A DNA stretch of 64,000 bases, taken from the NCBI RefSeq assembly GCF_020911885.1, contig NZ_CP087132.1:1364001-1428000 (forward strand), read 5' to 3'. The position numbers and the translations under genes are program-made. The notes under the pieces were generated by a model. The model saw only the letters and a list, made by a program, of their open reading frames with translations, ran no database searches and was not told the origin of the DNA. Below, in pieces: positions 7,417-15,289 of the stretch (position 1 is the first letter of the stretch; the number at the start of each line of letters is the position of its first letter). The stretch is from Flavobacterium acetivorans. Its GTDB lineage: Bacteria; Bacteroidota; Bacteroidia; Flavobacteriales; Flavobacteriaceae.

Positions 7417-7806
7417 ATGAGTTCAATATTTACCAAAATAGTAAACGGGGAAATACCTTGTTACAAAATTGCCGAAGACGAGAATTATTTGGCTTTTTTG
7501 GATGTAAATCCAAATGCAAAAGGACATACGCTTTGTATCCCGAAGTTTGAAGTCGATAAAATATTTGACATGGATGAAGCACATTATTTGGGCTTGATGC
7601 ATTTTTCAAGAAAGATTGCCATTGCGCTAGAGAAAACTGTTCCTTGTAAACGAATTGGAATGGCCGTTGTAGGACTTGAAGTACCTCATGCCCATGTGCA
7701 TTTAATTCCCTTGAATGAAATGGACGAAATGCGATTTCAAAATAAAGTTTCTTTGACCAAAGAAGAATTTGAAGCTTTGGCACAAAGCATTCAATCTAAT
7801 TTATAG
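7417..7806 (+). CDS. HIT family nucleotide hydrolase
   Basis: Histidine-triad protein of 129 residues that hydrolyses nucleotide phosphoramidates or related dinucleotides. It starts with the typical SIFTKIVNGEIPCYKIAED and carries the catalytic triad PHAHVHLIP (His91, His93, His95). The length fits the HinT/YcfF class. It follows greA closely and ends at an intrinsic terminator, which makes greA-HIT a likely operon. Confidence 0.95.
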   Translation: MSSIFTKIVNGEIPCYKIAEDENYLAFLDVNPNAKGHTLCIPKFEVDKIFDMDEAHYLGLMHFSRKIAIALEKTVPCKRIGMAVVGLEVPHAHVHLIPLNEMDEMRFQNKVSLTKEEFEALAQSIQSNL

Positions 7807-7830
7807 CAACATAATTCTATTAAAAAGAAG

Positions 7831-7855
7831 CACGATTTTTGTCGTGTTTTTTTTT
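7831..7855 (+). terminator. Intrinsic terminator after the HIT gene
   Basis: CACGA and TCGTG pair around a T-rich loop and are followed by about ten T residues. Confidence 0.75.
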
Positions 7856-7874
7856 ATGAAATAATTTAACGAGT

Positions 7875-9047
7875 ATGAGAAACTATTTTTCATTTTTAAT
7901 CTTGTTTTTATCCGTTTTTAGTTTTGCTCAAACGAAAACGACTTACACCGTAGTTGATAATAAAATGACTGTAATTCCTAGGGATTTGAGTAGTTCCACG
8001 GCTGGGATAGCAGCGTTTATTAGTACTAATTTCAAAACGGACAATGATAAAATTCGTGCTGCCTTTCATTGGACTGCTTCTAATATAAGCTATGATGTAG
8101 CGAATATGTTTGCTGTAAATTTCAATGAGACAGAACTAGAAAAAATAACCAAGACAGTACAGACAAAAAAAGGAGTTTGTAGTCACTATGCTGCTGTTTT
8201 TAATGATATTGCTAAGAAAATAGGTATCGAGTCTTATATCATCGAGGGCTATACAAAACAAAACGGAAAAGTGGGAGATTTGGCTCACGCTTGGGTTGTG
8301 GCAAAAATTGATGGACAATGGTTTCTTTTTGACCCAACATGGGGCGCAGGATACGTTAATAACGGCAAGTTTTATAAAAAAATAAACGATGCTTATTTTA
8401 AGGTTGCGCCTACAAAAATGATTGCCTCTCATATTTCGTTTGATTATTTATGGCAATTCCTGAATTATCCCATAACCAATGGGGAGTTTTATGAAGGTAA
8501 AATCCAAATTAATAAAACGAAGAAGTACTTTGACTTTGAAAAAGAAATTGTCAAGTACAATGGCTTGTCAGAGATTGATCAATTGTTTGAGACTGCCAAA
8601 AGAATAGAGGAAAACGGTTTGAAAAACGCCATGATTCTGGAGCGTTATGAAGGTAAAAAGAAGAATATAGCTTATTTGAGACAAAGTATAAGTATTGATA
8701 AATTGAATTCAATCGTGAATGAGATGAATGAGGCGGTGGTTTTATTGAATGATTTTATTAATTACAGAAATAAAAAGTTTAAACCTACTTTTCCGGATGA
8801 GCAAATCAATAGTATGATCCAAATTCCAAGAGAGAAATTAATCAAATGTCAGAATGATATCTATAGTATTGGTTCAGTAGGGAGTGAGAATGCATCAAAC
8901 TTAACTTCGATTAAAAGTAGTATTGCAACCGCTTTGGCCCAAGCCGAAGAACATGCTTTGTTTGTAAAAGACTATTTAGGAAAATCTAAATTAGTTAGAA
9001 AAACAATGTTTTCGAAAGTGTCTTGGTTTGGAATCCCGTTAAATTAA
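7875..9047 (+). CDS. Secreted transglutaminase-like protein
   Basis: A 390-residue exported protein; the signal peptide is MRNYFSFLILFLSVFSFAQ. The papain-like transglutaminase core is visible with Cys102 in KKGVCSHYAAVFNDI, His138 in DLAHAWVVAKIDGQW and Asp153 in LFDPTWGAGY, the order expected for a Cys-His-Asp triad, so it may be an active peptidase or amidase. The C-terminal 200 residues have no clear domain. The substrate is unknown; bacterial relatives often act on peptides or cell-wall material. Its stop codon overlaps the stop codon of the convergent histidine kinase gene. Confidence 0.8.
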   Translation: MRNYFSFLILFLSVFSFAQTKTTYTVVDNKMTVIPRDLSSSTAGIAAFISTNFKTDNDKIRAAFHWTASNISYDVANMFAVNFNETELEKITKTVQTKKGVCSHYAAVFNDIAKKIGIESYIIEGYTKQNGKVGDLAHAWVVAKIDGQWFLFDPTWGAGYVNNGKFYKKINDAYFKVAPTKMIASHISFDYLWQFLNYPITNGEFYEGKIQINKTKKYFDFEKEIVKYNGLSEIDQLFETAKRIEENGLKNAMILERYEGKKKNIAYLRQSISIDKLNSIVNEMNEAVVLLNDFINYRNKKFKPTFPDEQINSMIQIPREKLIKCQNDIYSIGSVGSENASNLTSIKSSIATALAQAEEHALFVKDYLGKSKLVRKTMFSKVSWFGIPLN

Positions 9048-10192
9048 CTTGTTTTTTTGAATGAAAGCTGCATAGTGGTTCCTTTCCCAATTTCGGAGTT
9101 CAATACCTTTATACTTCCTTTGTGGTATTCTTCTACTATTCTTTTGGTCAAGGAAAGTCCTAATCCCCAGCCTCTTTTTTTGGTAGTGAAGCCAGGTTCG
9201 AAGATGGTTTTGAATTGTTTTTTCTGAATTCCATTGCCACTGTCTGTAATATTTATTTTTACTATCTCATTGTCTTGTTCAATTTTTATAGATAGTTTTC
9301 CTCTTCCTTTCATGGCGTCAATGGCGTTTTTCACCAAGTTTTCAATCGTCCAACTATGTAAGATAGGGTTGAGCATTACATAAAGAGGCATTTTTGGACC
9401 TTCGAAAGTAAATTCAATTTGTTTGGAAAATCGGGATTGCAGGTAGTTGTATGACTGTAGGGTTTCTTCAATAATATCTTTTTTTTCAAGTACAGGTTCA
9501 GAGCCTATTTTTGAGAAACGATCCGTAATGGTTTGCAGGCGTTCGATGTCTTTTTCGATTTCGGCCGTGGTATTTTTGTCAATATTTTCGGTTTTTAGTA
9601 GTTCGACCCAGCCTATTAGAGAAGAGAGTGGAGTCCCAATTTGATGTGCGGTTTCTTTAGCCATTCCAGCCCAAAGTTTGTTCTGTGTGGCTATTCGGGT
9701 ACTTTTGTAAAAATTGTAAACCAAGGCGACAAATAAGAAAATGATGAGCAACAAGGCTATGGGATAGTATTTGAGTTTATTGAGTAAGGCCGAATTTCCA
9801 TAGTATAGTTTTTGAAATTTACCGGGTACATATTCAATTACAATGGGGTCATTTTCACTTTTTAAATCAGATAAAAAATCAGCGGCTTTATCAGTGTTTT
9901 TTATGATTTCTTCGTCAATGTTAACGGTGTTTATAATGCTGTCGTGTTCAGTAAGAATGATAGGGATGGAAGTATTGTTGCTGAAAATCAGTAACGGAAG
10001 TTCAACATCCGTATTTTCTCCAGCTGTTTTTAGTGTTTTTTGGGCGTTTGCCCAAAGATTCATTTTTAGACGCTCTTCGTTTTTGAATATTTGAAAAAAG
10101 GTATACGTATTCCATAGAATTAGTGAAATAATAAAGAAAGAGGCGGTAATAATGACCCAGCGTGTGGTGTTTCTTTTTTTAGAAAACTGCAT
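9044..10192 (-). CDS. Membrane sensor histidine kinase (orphan)
   Basis: Sensor kinase of 382 residues: one membrane helix at 11-33, a periplasmic domain of about 105 residues, a second helix near 143-163, then the dimerisation/phosphotransfer domain with His183 in AHQIGTPLSSLIGWVELLK and an ATPase domain with ENLVKNAIDAM (N box), ITDSGNGI (G1) and GWGLGLSLTKRIVEEY (G2). The residue after the phospho-acceptor His is Gln rather than the usual Glu/Asp. No response regulator is adjacent, so the partner is elsewhere. The signal sensed is unknown. Confidence 0.93.
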   Translation of the reverse strand: MQFSKKRNTTRWVIITASFFIISLILWNTYTFFQIFKNEERLKMNLWANAQKTLKTAGENTDVELPLLIFSNNTSIPIILTEHDSIINTVNIDEEIIKNTDKAADFLSDLKSENDPIVIEYVPGKFQKLYYGNSALLNKLKYYPIALLLIIFLFVALVYNFYKSTRIATQNKLWAGMAKETAHQIGTPLSSLIGWVELLKTENIDKNTTAEIEKDIERLQTITDRFSKIGSEPVLEKKDIIEETLQSYNYLQSRFSKQIEFTFEGPKMPLYVMLNPILHSWTIENLVKNAIDAMKGRGKLSIKIEQDNEIVKINITDSGNGIQKKQFKTIFEPGFTTKKRGWGLGLSLTKRIVEEYHKGSIKVLNSEIGKGTTMQLSFKKTS

Positions 10193-10324
10193 AAATGAGA
10201 TTTTGAGGTATAAATATAACGAAATATACGCAGTATTATTTCAGTTTTTAATAGAGGGATTATTGTTAAAAGTATTTTTTAAGATTAAATAGAGCTAGCT
10301 TCTTTTTTTACAAAACGATTTACT

Positions 10325-10332
10325 TATTTTTG
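10325..10332 (+). promoter_or_regulatory. Promoter -7 element before the flavin reductase-like gene
   Basis: TATTTTTG matches TAnnTTTG, 29 bp before the start codon at 10362. No clear -33 TTG. Confidence 0.5.
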
Positions 10333-10361
10333 TAAAATAAAATGGCGAAACCAAAATAAAT

Positions 10362-11237
10362 ATGATTAGTATTGATCCCAAAAGTATTGCAACTGCTAAA
10401 TTACAAGGATATTTACAAGGCGCTGTTGGTCCAAGGCCAATAGCTTTTGCAAGTACCGTAGATGAAAAAGGGAATCCAAATTTATCCCCTTTTAGTTTCT
10501 TTAATGTTTTTAGCGCTAATCCGCCTATTTTAGTTTTTTCGCCTTCAAGACGCGTGCGCGATAATTCAATTAAGCATACTTTGATGAATTGTGAAGCAAC
10601 CAAAGAAGTGGTGATCAATGTCGTTAACTTTAATATCGTACAACAAACTTCTCTTGCAAGTACCGAATATGCCGATGGCGTAAACGAGTTTTTGAAGGCC
10701 GGTTTAACCGCAATTCCCTCGGATATTGTGAAGCCGTATAGGGTTAAAGAATCGCCGGTGCAGTTTGAATGTAAAGTGAATCAGATAATTCCGTTAGGCA
10801 CTGAGGGCGGAGCTGGGAATTTAATTCTTTGTGAGGTGGTAAAAATTCATATCGATGAAGCGATTTTGGACGAAAATGGAGTGATTGATCAGTATAAAAT
10901 TGATTTAGTTTCTCGTTTAGGCGGGAATTGGTATTCCAGGTCGAATCAAGGATTATTTGAAGTGCCGAAACCTTTGGTGACTTTGGGTATTGGTGTTGAC
11001 GCTATCCCGAATCATGTCAAGGAAAGTGCCGTATTTGACGGGAATGATTTGGGTAAATTAGGAAATATTGAAGCCTTGCCTACAATAGAAGAAGTTAGTA
11101 TATTTGTAAAACAGAATTTTTCTGTGAAAGGAGTATTGAGCTCAGATGACAAACAAAAGGTGCATCAAGAAGCTAAAAAATACTTAGATAACGATGATGT
11201 ATTTTCTGCATGGAAAGTGCTTCTGGCCAAAAAATAA
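10362..11237 (+). CDS. Flavin reductase-like protein (FMN-binding split barrel)
   Basis: A 291-residue cytosolic protein whose first 200 residues match the flavoredoxin/flavin reductase split-barrel domain: GAVGPRPIAFASTVDEKG, NLSPFSFFNVFSANPP and EVVINVV hold the flavin-contact regions. Family members bind FMN and reduce flavin or an unknown partner with NAD(P)H. The last 80 residues form an extension of unclear role. The DUF3127 gene follows after 27 bp, so the two may be cotranscribed. Confidence 0.88.
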   Translation: MISIDPKSIATAKLQGYLQGAVGPRPIAFASTVDEKGNPNLSPFSFFNVFSANPPILVFSPSRRVRDNSIKHTLMNCEATKEVVINVVNFNIVQQTSLASTEYADGVNEFLKAGLTAIPSDIVKPYRVKESPVQFECKVNQIIPLGTEGGAGNLILCEVVKIHIDEAILDENGVIDQYKIDLVSRLGGNWYSRSNQGLFEVPKPLVTLGIGVDAIPNHVKESAVFDGNDLGKLGNIEALPTIEEVSIFVKQNFSVKGVLSSDDKQKVHQEAKKYLDNDDVFSAWKVLLAKK

Positions 11238-11264
11238 TCTTAAATAACAATTAAAATAGCGAAG

Positions 11265-11636
11265 ATGGAAGTTACAGGGAAAATTAAAGTTGTTAATCCA
11301 GAACAACAAGTTAGTGCATCATTTAAAAAAAGAGAGTTAGTTGTTACTACAGAAGAGCAATATCCTCAACATATTATGATTGAGTTTACTCAAGATAAAT
11401 GTGATTTGTTAAACAACTATAGTGTTGGTGAGCCTGTAAAAGTTTCAATCAATTTAAGAGGTAGAGAATGGGTTAATCCACAAGGAGAAACAAAATACTT
11501 TAACAGTATTCAAGGGTGGAGAATTGAGAAAATGGCTAATGAAGCACAAGCTCCTTCGGCTCCAATGCCTACAGCTCAAACCTTTGCTCCAGCTACAAGT
11601 TTAAACGAAGACGAACCGGACGATTTACCATTTTAA
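11265..11636 (+). CDS. DUF3127 protein with an SSB-like acidic tail
   Basis: A 123-residue protein: residues 1-90 form the DUF3127 domain (MEVTGKIKVVNPEQQVS, KRELVVTTEEQYPQHIMIEF, YSVGEPVKVSINLRGREWVN), which looks like an OB-fold. A proline/alanine-rich linker leads to the C-terminus DEPDDLPF, which resembles the acidic, phenylalanine-ended tip of single-stranded-DNA-binding protein used to recruit repair enzymes. Function is not established. A strong terminator follows. Confidence 0.85.
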   Translation: MEVTGKIKVVNPEQQVSASFKKRELVVTTEEQYPQHIMIEFTQDKCDLLNNYSVGEPVKVSINLRGREWVNPQGETKYFNSIQGWRIEKMANEAQAPSAPMPTAQTFAPATSLNEDEPDDLPF

Positions 11637-11653
11637 TATACATATATTCATTG

Positions 11654-11682
11654 AAAGCCTTGATAATCTCAAGGCTTTTTTT
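11654..11682 (+). terminator. Intrinsic terminator after the DUF3127 gene
   Basis: AAAGCCTTGA and TCAAGGCTTT pair around the loop TAATC, with a run of seven T. It would also have faced the end of the PAP2 gene before the IS insertion. Confidence 0.88.
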
Positions 11683-11716
11683 GTGCTATAGTGTTTCGAA
11701 TGAAGATTATTCTGGT

Positions 11717-11724
11717 TTTAAAAT
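11717..11724. repeat. Target-site duplication, left copy
   Basis: TTTAAAAT directly before the left end of the insertion sequence; the identical octamer follows the right end at 13142-13149. Eight bases is the length typical of ISL3-family insertions. Confidence 0.85.
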
Positions 11725-11748
11725 GGATCATGCGCAAAAGTTGGGGGA

Positions 11749-12741
11749 TTAGGCAAAAAGATTAGATAATCTGAACAAGAAGAAATCTATTTTCCTTACT
11801 CCTCTAAACTGACTTCTAAAGGCTTTTATTTTTGCATTGAAAGATTCAGCAGAAGCATTGGTCCTTCTATTATCAAAGTAGTTTAAGATTGACCGGTAAT
11901 TGAAAGTTATAGTATTGAGTAGAATATTGAAGTTTTTAAAACCAGATTCCTCTACATTCCTATACCAATGTGCTAGTTTAGTCATCGCAATGTGCTTGTC
12001 ATTGTTGCTATTGTAGATACCTCGAAGTTGTTGGCTTAGATAATAGGCTGTTTTTATATCTGGATATAGTCCAAATAATAATTGAGCTCTTTCATTTTGA
12101 TTCTCAGTCCATTTTTCGCGAGATTTATAAAGTGCATATCGACTCCTGGCTAATAGCTGTTTTACAGAGTCACCGTTAGCTAAGAGCTCCGGAATATAGG
12201 TTTGATTCTCTCTTTTGGCTTTCAATATCAATTGATTCTCAAAATCCATAGCCTCCCATCGATGTTTAATCCTAATCTCTTGTAAGGCTTCCAGTGCCAG
12301 TTTTTGGACATGAAATCTATCTGTTACCTGTGTGGCTTTAGGGAAACATCTTTTAGAGATCAATTTCATAGAATTAGCCATGTCAAGTGTTATTTCTTTG
12401 ACACAGCTTCTCTTCTTGTAATCAATCTTTCTGATATGTTCTATGACTTTATCTGCCTTTGTTCCAGCAACAATGGCAACTAAGGAACCTTTTTTACCTT
12501 TGAACTTCTTGTTGGTTACAATAGTGTAAAGTTCACCCTGAGACAAAGCTACTTCGTCAATTGATAAATGGGTGCCCATATTTTCAGGGTAAACAATCCA
12601 TTGATGTGCATGTTCTCGTGGAGCCCAAGCATTAAAGGAACTCAGGTGTTTTTTATATTGTCGTTGGAGTTTCTTTCCGTTGACTCCGAAGAAACCACCA
12701 ATGGTGTGACAATCAGTAGCACTCTTATCTATTAATTTCTT
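11749..12741 (-). CDS. ISL3-type (ISAon1-like) transposase
   Basis: DDE transposase. The frame is open from 12741 to 11749 (330 codons) but has no ATG until 12579, which is too far in: the codons before it encode conserved-looking sequence such as GGFFGVNGKKLQRQYKKHLS. Recognisable motifs are LSIDEVALSQGELYT and GTKADKVI near the N-terminal catalytic Asp, VTDRFHVQKLALEAL for the second Asp, and FNNRSILNYFD-like and ASAESFNAKIKAFRSQFRG near the C-terminal catalytic Glu. The frame overlaps the upstream frame by 17 bp in another phase, so expression probably uses frameshifting or a non-ATG start. The stop codon lies two bases inside the left inverted repeat region. Confidence 0.85.
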   Translation of the reverse strand, partial: KKLIDKSATDCHTIGGFFGVNGKKLQRQYKKHLSSFNAWAPREHAHQWIVYPENMGTHLSIDEVALSQGELYTIVTNKKFKGKKGSLVAIVAGTKADKVIEHIRKIDYKKRSCVKEITLDMANSMKLISKRCFPKATQVTDRFHVQKLALEALQEIRIKHRWEAMDFENQLILKAKRENQTYIPELLANGDSVKQLLARSRYALYKSREKWTENQNERAQLLFGLYPDIKTAYYLSQQLRGIYNSNNDKHIAMTKLAHWYRNVEESGFKNFNILLNTITFNYRSILNYFDNRRTNASAESFNAKIKAFRSQFRGVRKIDFFLFRLSNLFA

Positions 12742-13072
12742 TTAAAAAAGCCGCAAACTCTTGAGTCATGCGGGTTCCTTTAGCAACTAAATTCCAATCT
12801 CTTTTAAGAATTTCGCCTGTTGTCTTATTTGTCCAGCGACGTCTTTTTATATGTAGATATACATATTTACCTCTGAGAGGGAAATCCTGAATGGTTATCT
12901 CATCCTGAAAGCCCTTTGATACTAGTTCCAGTGTATCAAATTCTTTTGGAGGCTTGGCATTCTCTTCAAAATATAGGTGTACTATTTCTTCTGTGTTAGT
13001 AGAAGAAACCACTTCAAAGTGATCTACTAAAAAGTCAGGTAACATGAATTTTAAAAGGTCTATTGGGGGCAT
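12725..13072 (-). CDS. IS N-terminal region protein (first frame of the ISAon1-like element)
   Basis: A 115-residue protein, MPPIDLLKFMLPDFLVDH at the start and a basic region LHIKRRRWTNKTTGEILKRDW near the end. This small frame precedes the transposase in ISAon1-like elements and probably supplies the DNA-binding part. It ends in TTA AAA GAA ATT AAT AGA TAA, where it overlaps the transposase frame. Confidence 0.8.
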   Translation of the reverse strand: MPPIDLLKFMLPDFLVDHFEVVSSTNTEEIVHLYFEENAKPPKEFDTLELVSKGFQDEITIQDFPLRGKYVYLHIKRRRWTNKTTGEILKRDWNLVAKGTRMTQEFAAFLKEINR

Positions 13073-13098
13073 CTCTCATTCTTAAGATTGCAAATCTC

Positions 13099-13910
13099 TC
13101 AATTTATTTTGACATTTCCCCCCAGGTTTTGGGATTGATCCTTTAAAATTAAGCCAACTCCAATTTGGTTTCCAATTTGTGGGTAAACTAAAGCCGAAGT
13201 TTTCTTGTTCTTTCCAAGTTTAATAGTTCGTAAGGGATTGTAGTAGGAAACCAAAAGCCCAGAGGCTAAACCTATTCCGGCACCGGTTATTACATCTGGC
13301 GCAAAATGTTTGTTGTTGGCTATTCTAAGAATTCCTGTTGCTGTTGCAAACAAAAAACCGCTAGATGCATACCATAAATTAGAATCTCTATATTGATGGT
13401 ATAGGAGTGCTGCTGTGGTAAATGAAATGGCAGTGTGCCCTGACGGGAAACTAAATTTATTTGAAAGATCTGGTCTTTCGTATCTAACAATATTTTTTGT
13501 AATTCCTACAACTGCAAATGTTATAGAATTTGCAACGACGATATCTATTGTTTGATTTCGAATATTGTCTTTTGGTTTGAAACCTAAAATTGGCCCATAT
13601 AGATTTGGGCAATTGGAACAAAAGGAAGGAAATTATCGGTGCCTGTTTTGAAGTTTTTTCCAAAAAGGAGATTTGACTGATTTTGAATAGTATTACTTAA
13701 ATCTGAATTGATCATTACAATACCTCCAGTTGTAAGTAAAGCTGGAAAAATGAATGATTTATAACTTAGTTTTCTAGTTCTTGTTATTGTGTCAAGACTT
13801 TGTCCGTACATTTGAGATGCCATCAATGTAAAGAAGAGTATAAATAATTTTCTTGTTGTTAGGATATTGTTTCTCAAAGTTTTTTGTATGATGTAAATTT
13901 GCTCAGTCAA
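13099..13910 (-). pseudogene. PAP2 phosphatase, frameshifted and interrupted by the IS at its 3' end
   Basis: PAP2-type membrane-associated phosphatase in two phases. From 13910, a signal-peptide-like start (IQKTLRNNILTTRKLFILFFTL) leads to LPFVPIAQIY, then the frame is lost. The other phase continues YGPILGFKPKDN and holds all three PAP2 motifs: KNIVRYERP, FPSGHT and RIANNKHFAPD. The break is at 13597-13600, where an extra AT (TATAT for TAT) would explain the shift. At the 3' end the IS entered after codons GVGLILK; the last residues and stop at 13099 come from the IS. Joining across the target duplication restores LILKPE and a stop at 11707. Either a true pseudogene or a sequencing error at the AT run. 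Confidence 0.85.
13142..13149. repeat. Target-site duplication, right copy
   Basis: TTTAAAAT directly after the right end of the insertion sequence, identical to 11717-11724. It lies within the last sense codons of the PAP2 gene. Confidence 0.85.
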
Positions 13911-13947
13911 AATTAGCAGTTTGTTTTATATTTTAGATTAAAAAAGA

Positions 13948-14598
13948 ATGTATTATTTACCTAAAGAATTATTTTTTCCATCTGTTTCTCTAGCACACTC
14001 TTCGGGAATTATTGCTTTGGGAGGAGATTTGTCGCCAGAACGATTACAATTAGCTTATAAAAGCGGTATTTTCCCTTGGTTTGAAGATGGAGAACCCATT
14101 ACTTGGTGGTCACCAAATCCTAGGATGGTTTTGTTTTTGGACGAACTAATTGTGTCTAAAAGCATGCGAAATATTTTAAACAGAAATGTTTTGAAAGTGA
14201 CTTTCAACCAGAATTTTAGAGATGTAATTTCTAATTGTCAAGAAGTAAAAAGAGAAGGTCAAAACGGTACTTGGATTACTAATGATATGATTGAAGCCTA
14301 TTGTAAATTGCATGAATTGGGAATAGCTAAATCGGTTGAGGTATGGCAAGATGAGGAATTAGTTGGCGGATTGTATGGCGTCGATTTAGGCCATGTTTTT
14401 TGTGGCGAAAGTATGTTTTCTTTGGTTTCCAATGCTTCGAAAGTGGCTTTTATTGCTTTGGTAGAAAAATTAAGAACAGAGAATTATAAACTGCTCGACT
14501 GTCAGGTTTATAATTCTCATTTAGAAAGTTTGGGATGCAGGGAAATAGATCGAGAAGAATTTATCGAAATATTGAAAGTCGAAAAGGTTGATTCATAG
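13948..14598 (+). CDS. aat: Leucyl/phenylalanyl-tRNA-protein transferase
   Basis: Adds Leu or Phe from aminoacyl-tRNA to N-terminal Arg or Lys of proteins, marking them for ClpS/ClpAP in the bacterial N-degron pathway. The 216-residue protein shows the family blocks ALGGDLSPERL, GIFPWFEDGEPITWWSPNPRMVL, GTWITNDMIEAYCKLHELGIAKSVEVW and GLYGVDLGHVFCGESMFS. Length is close to the E. coli enzyme. It starts 37 bp from the divergent PAP2 remnant and converges on tag. Confidence 0.97.
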   Translation: MYYLPKELFFPSVSLAHSSGIIALGGDLSPERLQLAYKSGIFPWFEDGEPITWWSPNPRMVLFLDELIVSKSMRNILNRNVLKVTFNQNFRDVISNCQEVKREGQNGTWITNDMIEAYCKLHELGIAKSVEVWQDEELVGGLYGVDLGHVFCGESMFSLVSNASKVAFIALVEKLRTENYKLLDCQVYNSHLESLGCREIDREEFIEILKVEKVDS

Positions 14599-14637
14599 CA
14601 TAGATTATGAAGCTGCGACTGTTTAGTGAATACTGTT

Positions 14638-15201
14638 CTACTTCTTTCTTGTCCAACAATCTTCTACATGATCGTTCACCATGCCTGTGGCTTGCATGTG
14701 AGCATATACTACTGTTGAGCCTACAAATTTGAATCCTCTTTTTTTTAAATCTTTGCTAATGGCATCCGAAAGAGGAGTAGTGGCGGGAACTTCTTTCAAT
14801 GTTTTGGGTTTTTTGTCAATGGGTTTGCCATCAGTAAAAGCCCAAATGTATTTAGAAAAACTTTCAAATTCTTCTTGGATTTTGATGAAATTCTGAGCGT
14901 TAGTTACGGCAGAATATACCTTGAGTTTATTTCGAATAATGCCGGCGTCTAGGAGTAATTCTTGGATTTTTTCTTCGGAATAGGTTGCTATTTTTTGATA
15001 ATCGAAATTATCAAAGGCTTTGCGGAAATTTTCTCTTTTGTTGAGAATGGTATACCAACTTAGTCCTGCCTGAAAGGTCTCGAGGAGTAAAAATTCGAAT
15101 AAAGTAGCATCGTCATAAACAGGAATTCCCCATTCTTGATCGTGGTATTCTTTATACATATCGTTTTTTTCGCACCAAGCGCATCTGTTTTTTACTTCCA
15201 T
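14638..15201 (-). CDS. tag: DNA-3-methyladenine glycosylase I
   Basis: Removes 3-methyladenine from alkylated DNA as the first step of base excision repair. The 187-residue protein has the Tag signatures: zinc-binding CAWC at the N-terminus and HVEDC at the C-terminus, YHDQEWGIPVYDD, FEFLLLETFQAGLSWYTILNKRENFRKAF and RGFKFVGSTVVYAHMQATGMVNDH. Length is normal. It lies just after the tsf terminator but should have its own promoter in that gap. Confidence 0.96.
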   Translation of the reverse strand: MEVKNRCAWCEKNDMYKEYHDQEWGIPVYDDATLFEFLLLETFQAGLSWYTILNKRENFRKAFDNFDYQKIATYSEEKIQELLLDAGIIRNKLKVYSAVTNAQNFIKIQEEFESFSKYIWAFTDGKPIDKKPKTLKEVPATTPLSDAISKDLKKRGFKFVGSTVVYAHMQATGMVNDHVEDCWTRKK

Positions 15202-15231
15202 ATATTTGTATTATTGAGCCAAATATAAAGA

Positions 15232-15267
15232 AAAATCCCATTTCAAATTGCTTTGAAATGGGATTTT
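15232..15267 (-). terminator. Intrinsic terminator after tsf
   Basis: A perfect 16-bp stem (AAAATCCCATTTCAAA with its complement) around a 4-base loop, followed on the minus strand by T-rich sequence. It closes the rplM-rpsI-rpsB-tsf block. Confidence 0.9.
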
Positions 15268-15289
15268 AATATGTTGTTTAGAATATAGA

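Larger units (their letters stand above)
11725..13141 (-). mobile_element. ISL3-family insertion sequence (ISAon1-like), complete
   Basis: The element is 1,417 bp long. The ends read inward GGATCA-4 bases-CAAAA-2 bases-TGGGGG on both sides, 18 of 23 positions identical, starting at 11725 and, on the minus strand, at 13141. Both ends abut an identical 8-bp target duplication TTTAAAAT. Inside are two minus-strand frames: a 115-residue N-terminal protein and a DDE transposase of the ISL3 type. Length, inverted repeats and duplication size agree with ISL3. The ISAon1 assignment is from recall of that two-frame layout and was not checked by a search. Confidence 0.88.

Noticed and set aside
12577..12579. 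ATG as the true start of the transposase
   Set aside because: The frame is open for 54 more codons upstream and these encode sequence that fits an ISL3 N-terminal region, so the ATG only marks an internal methionine.
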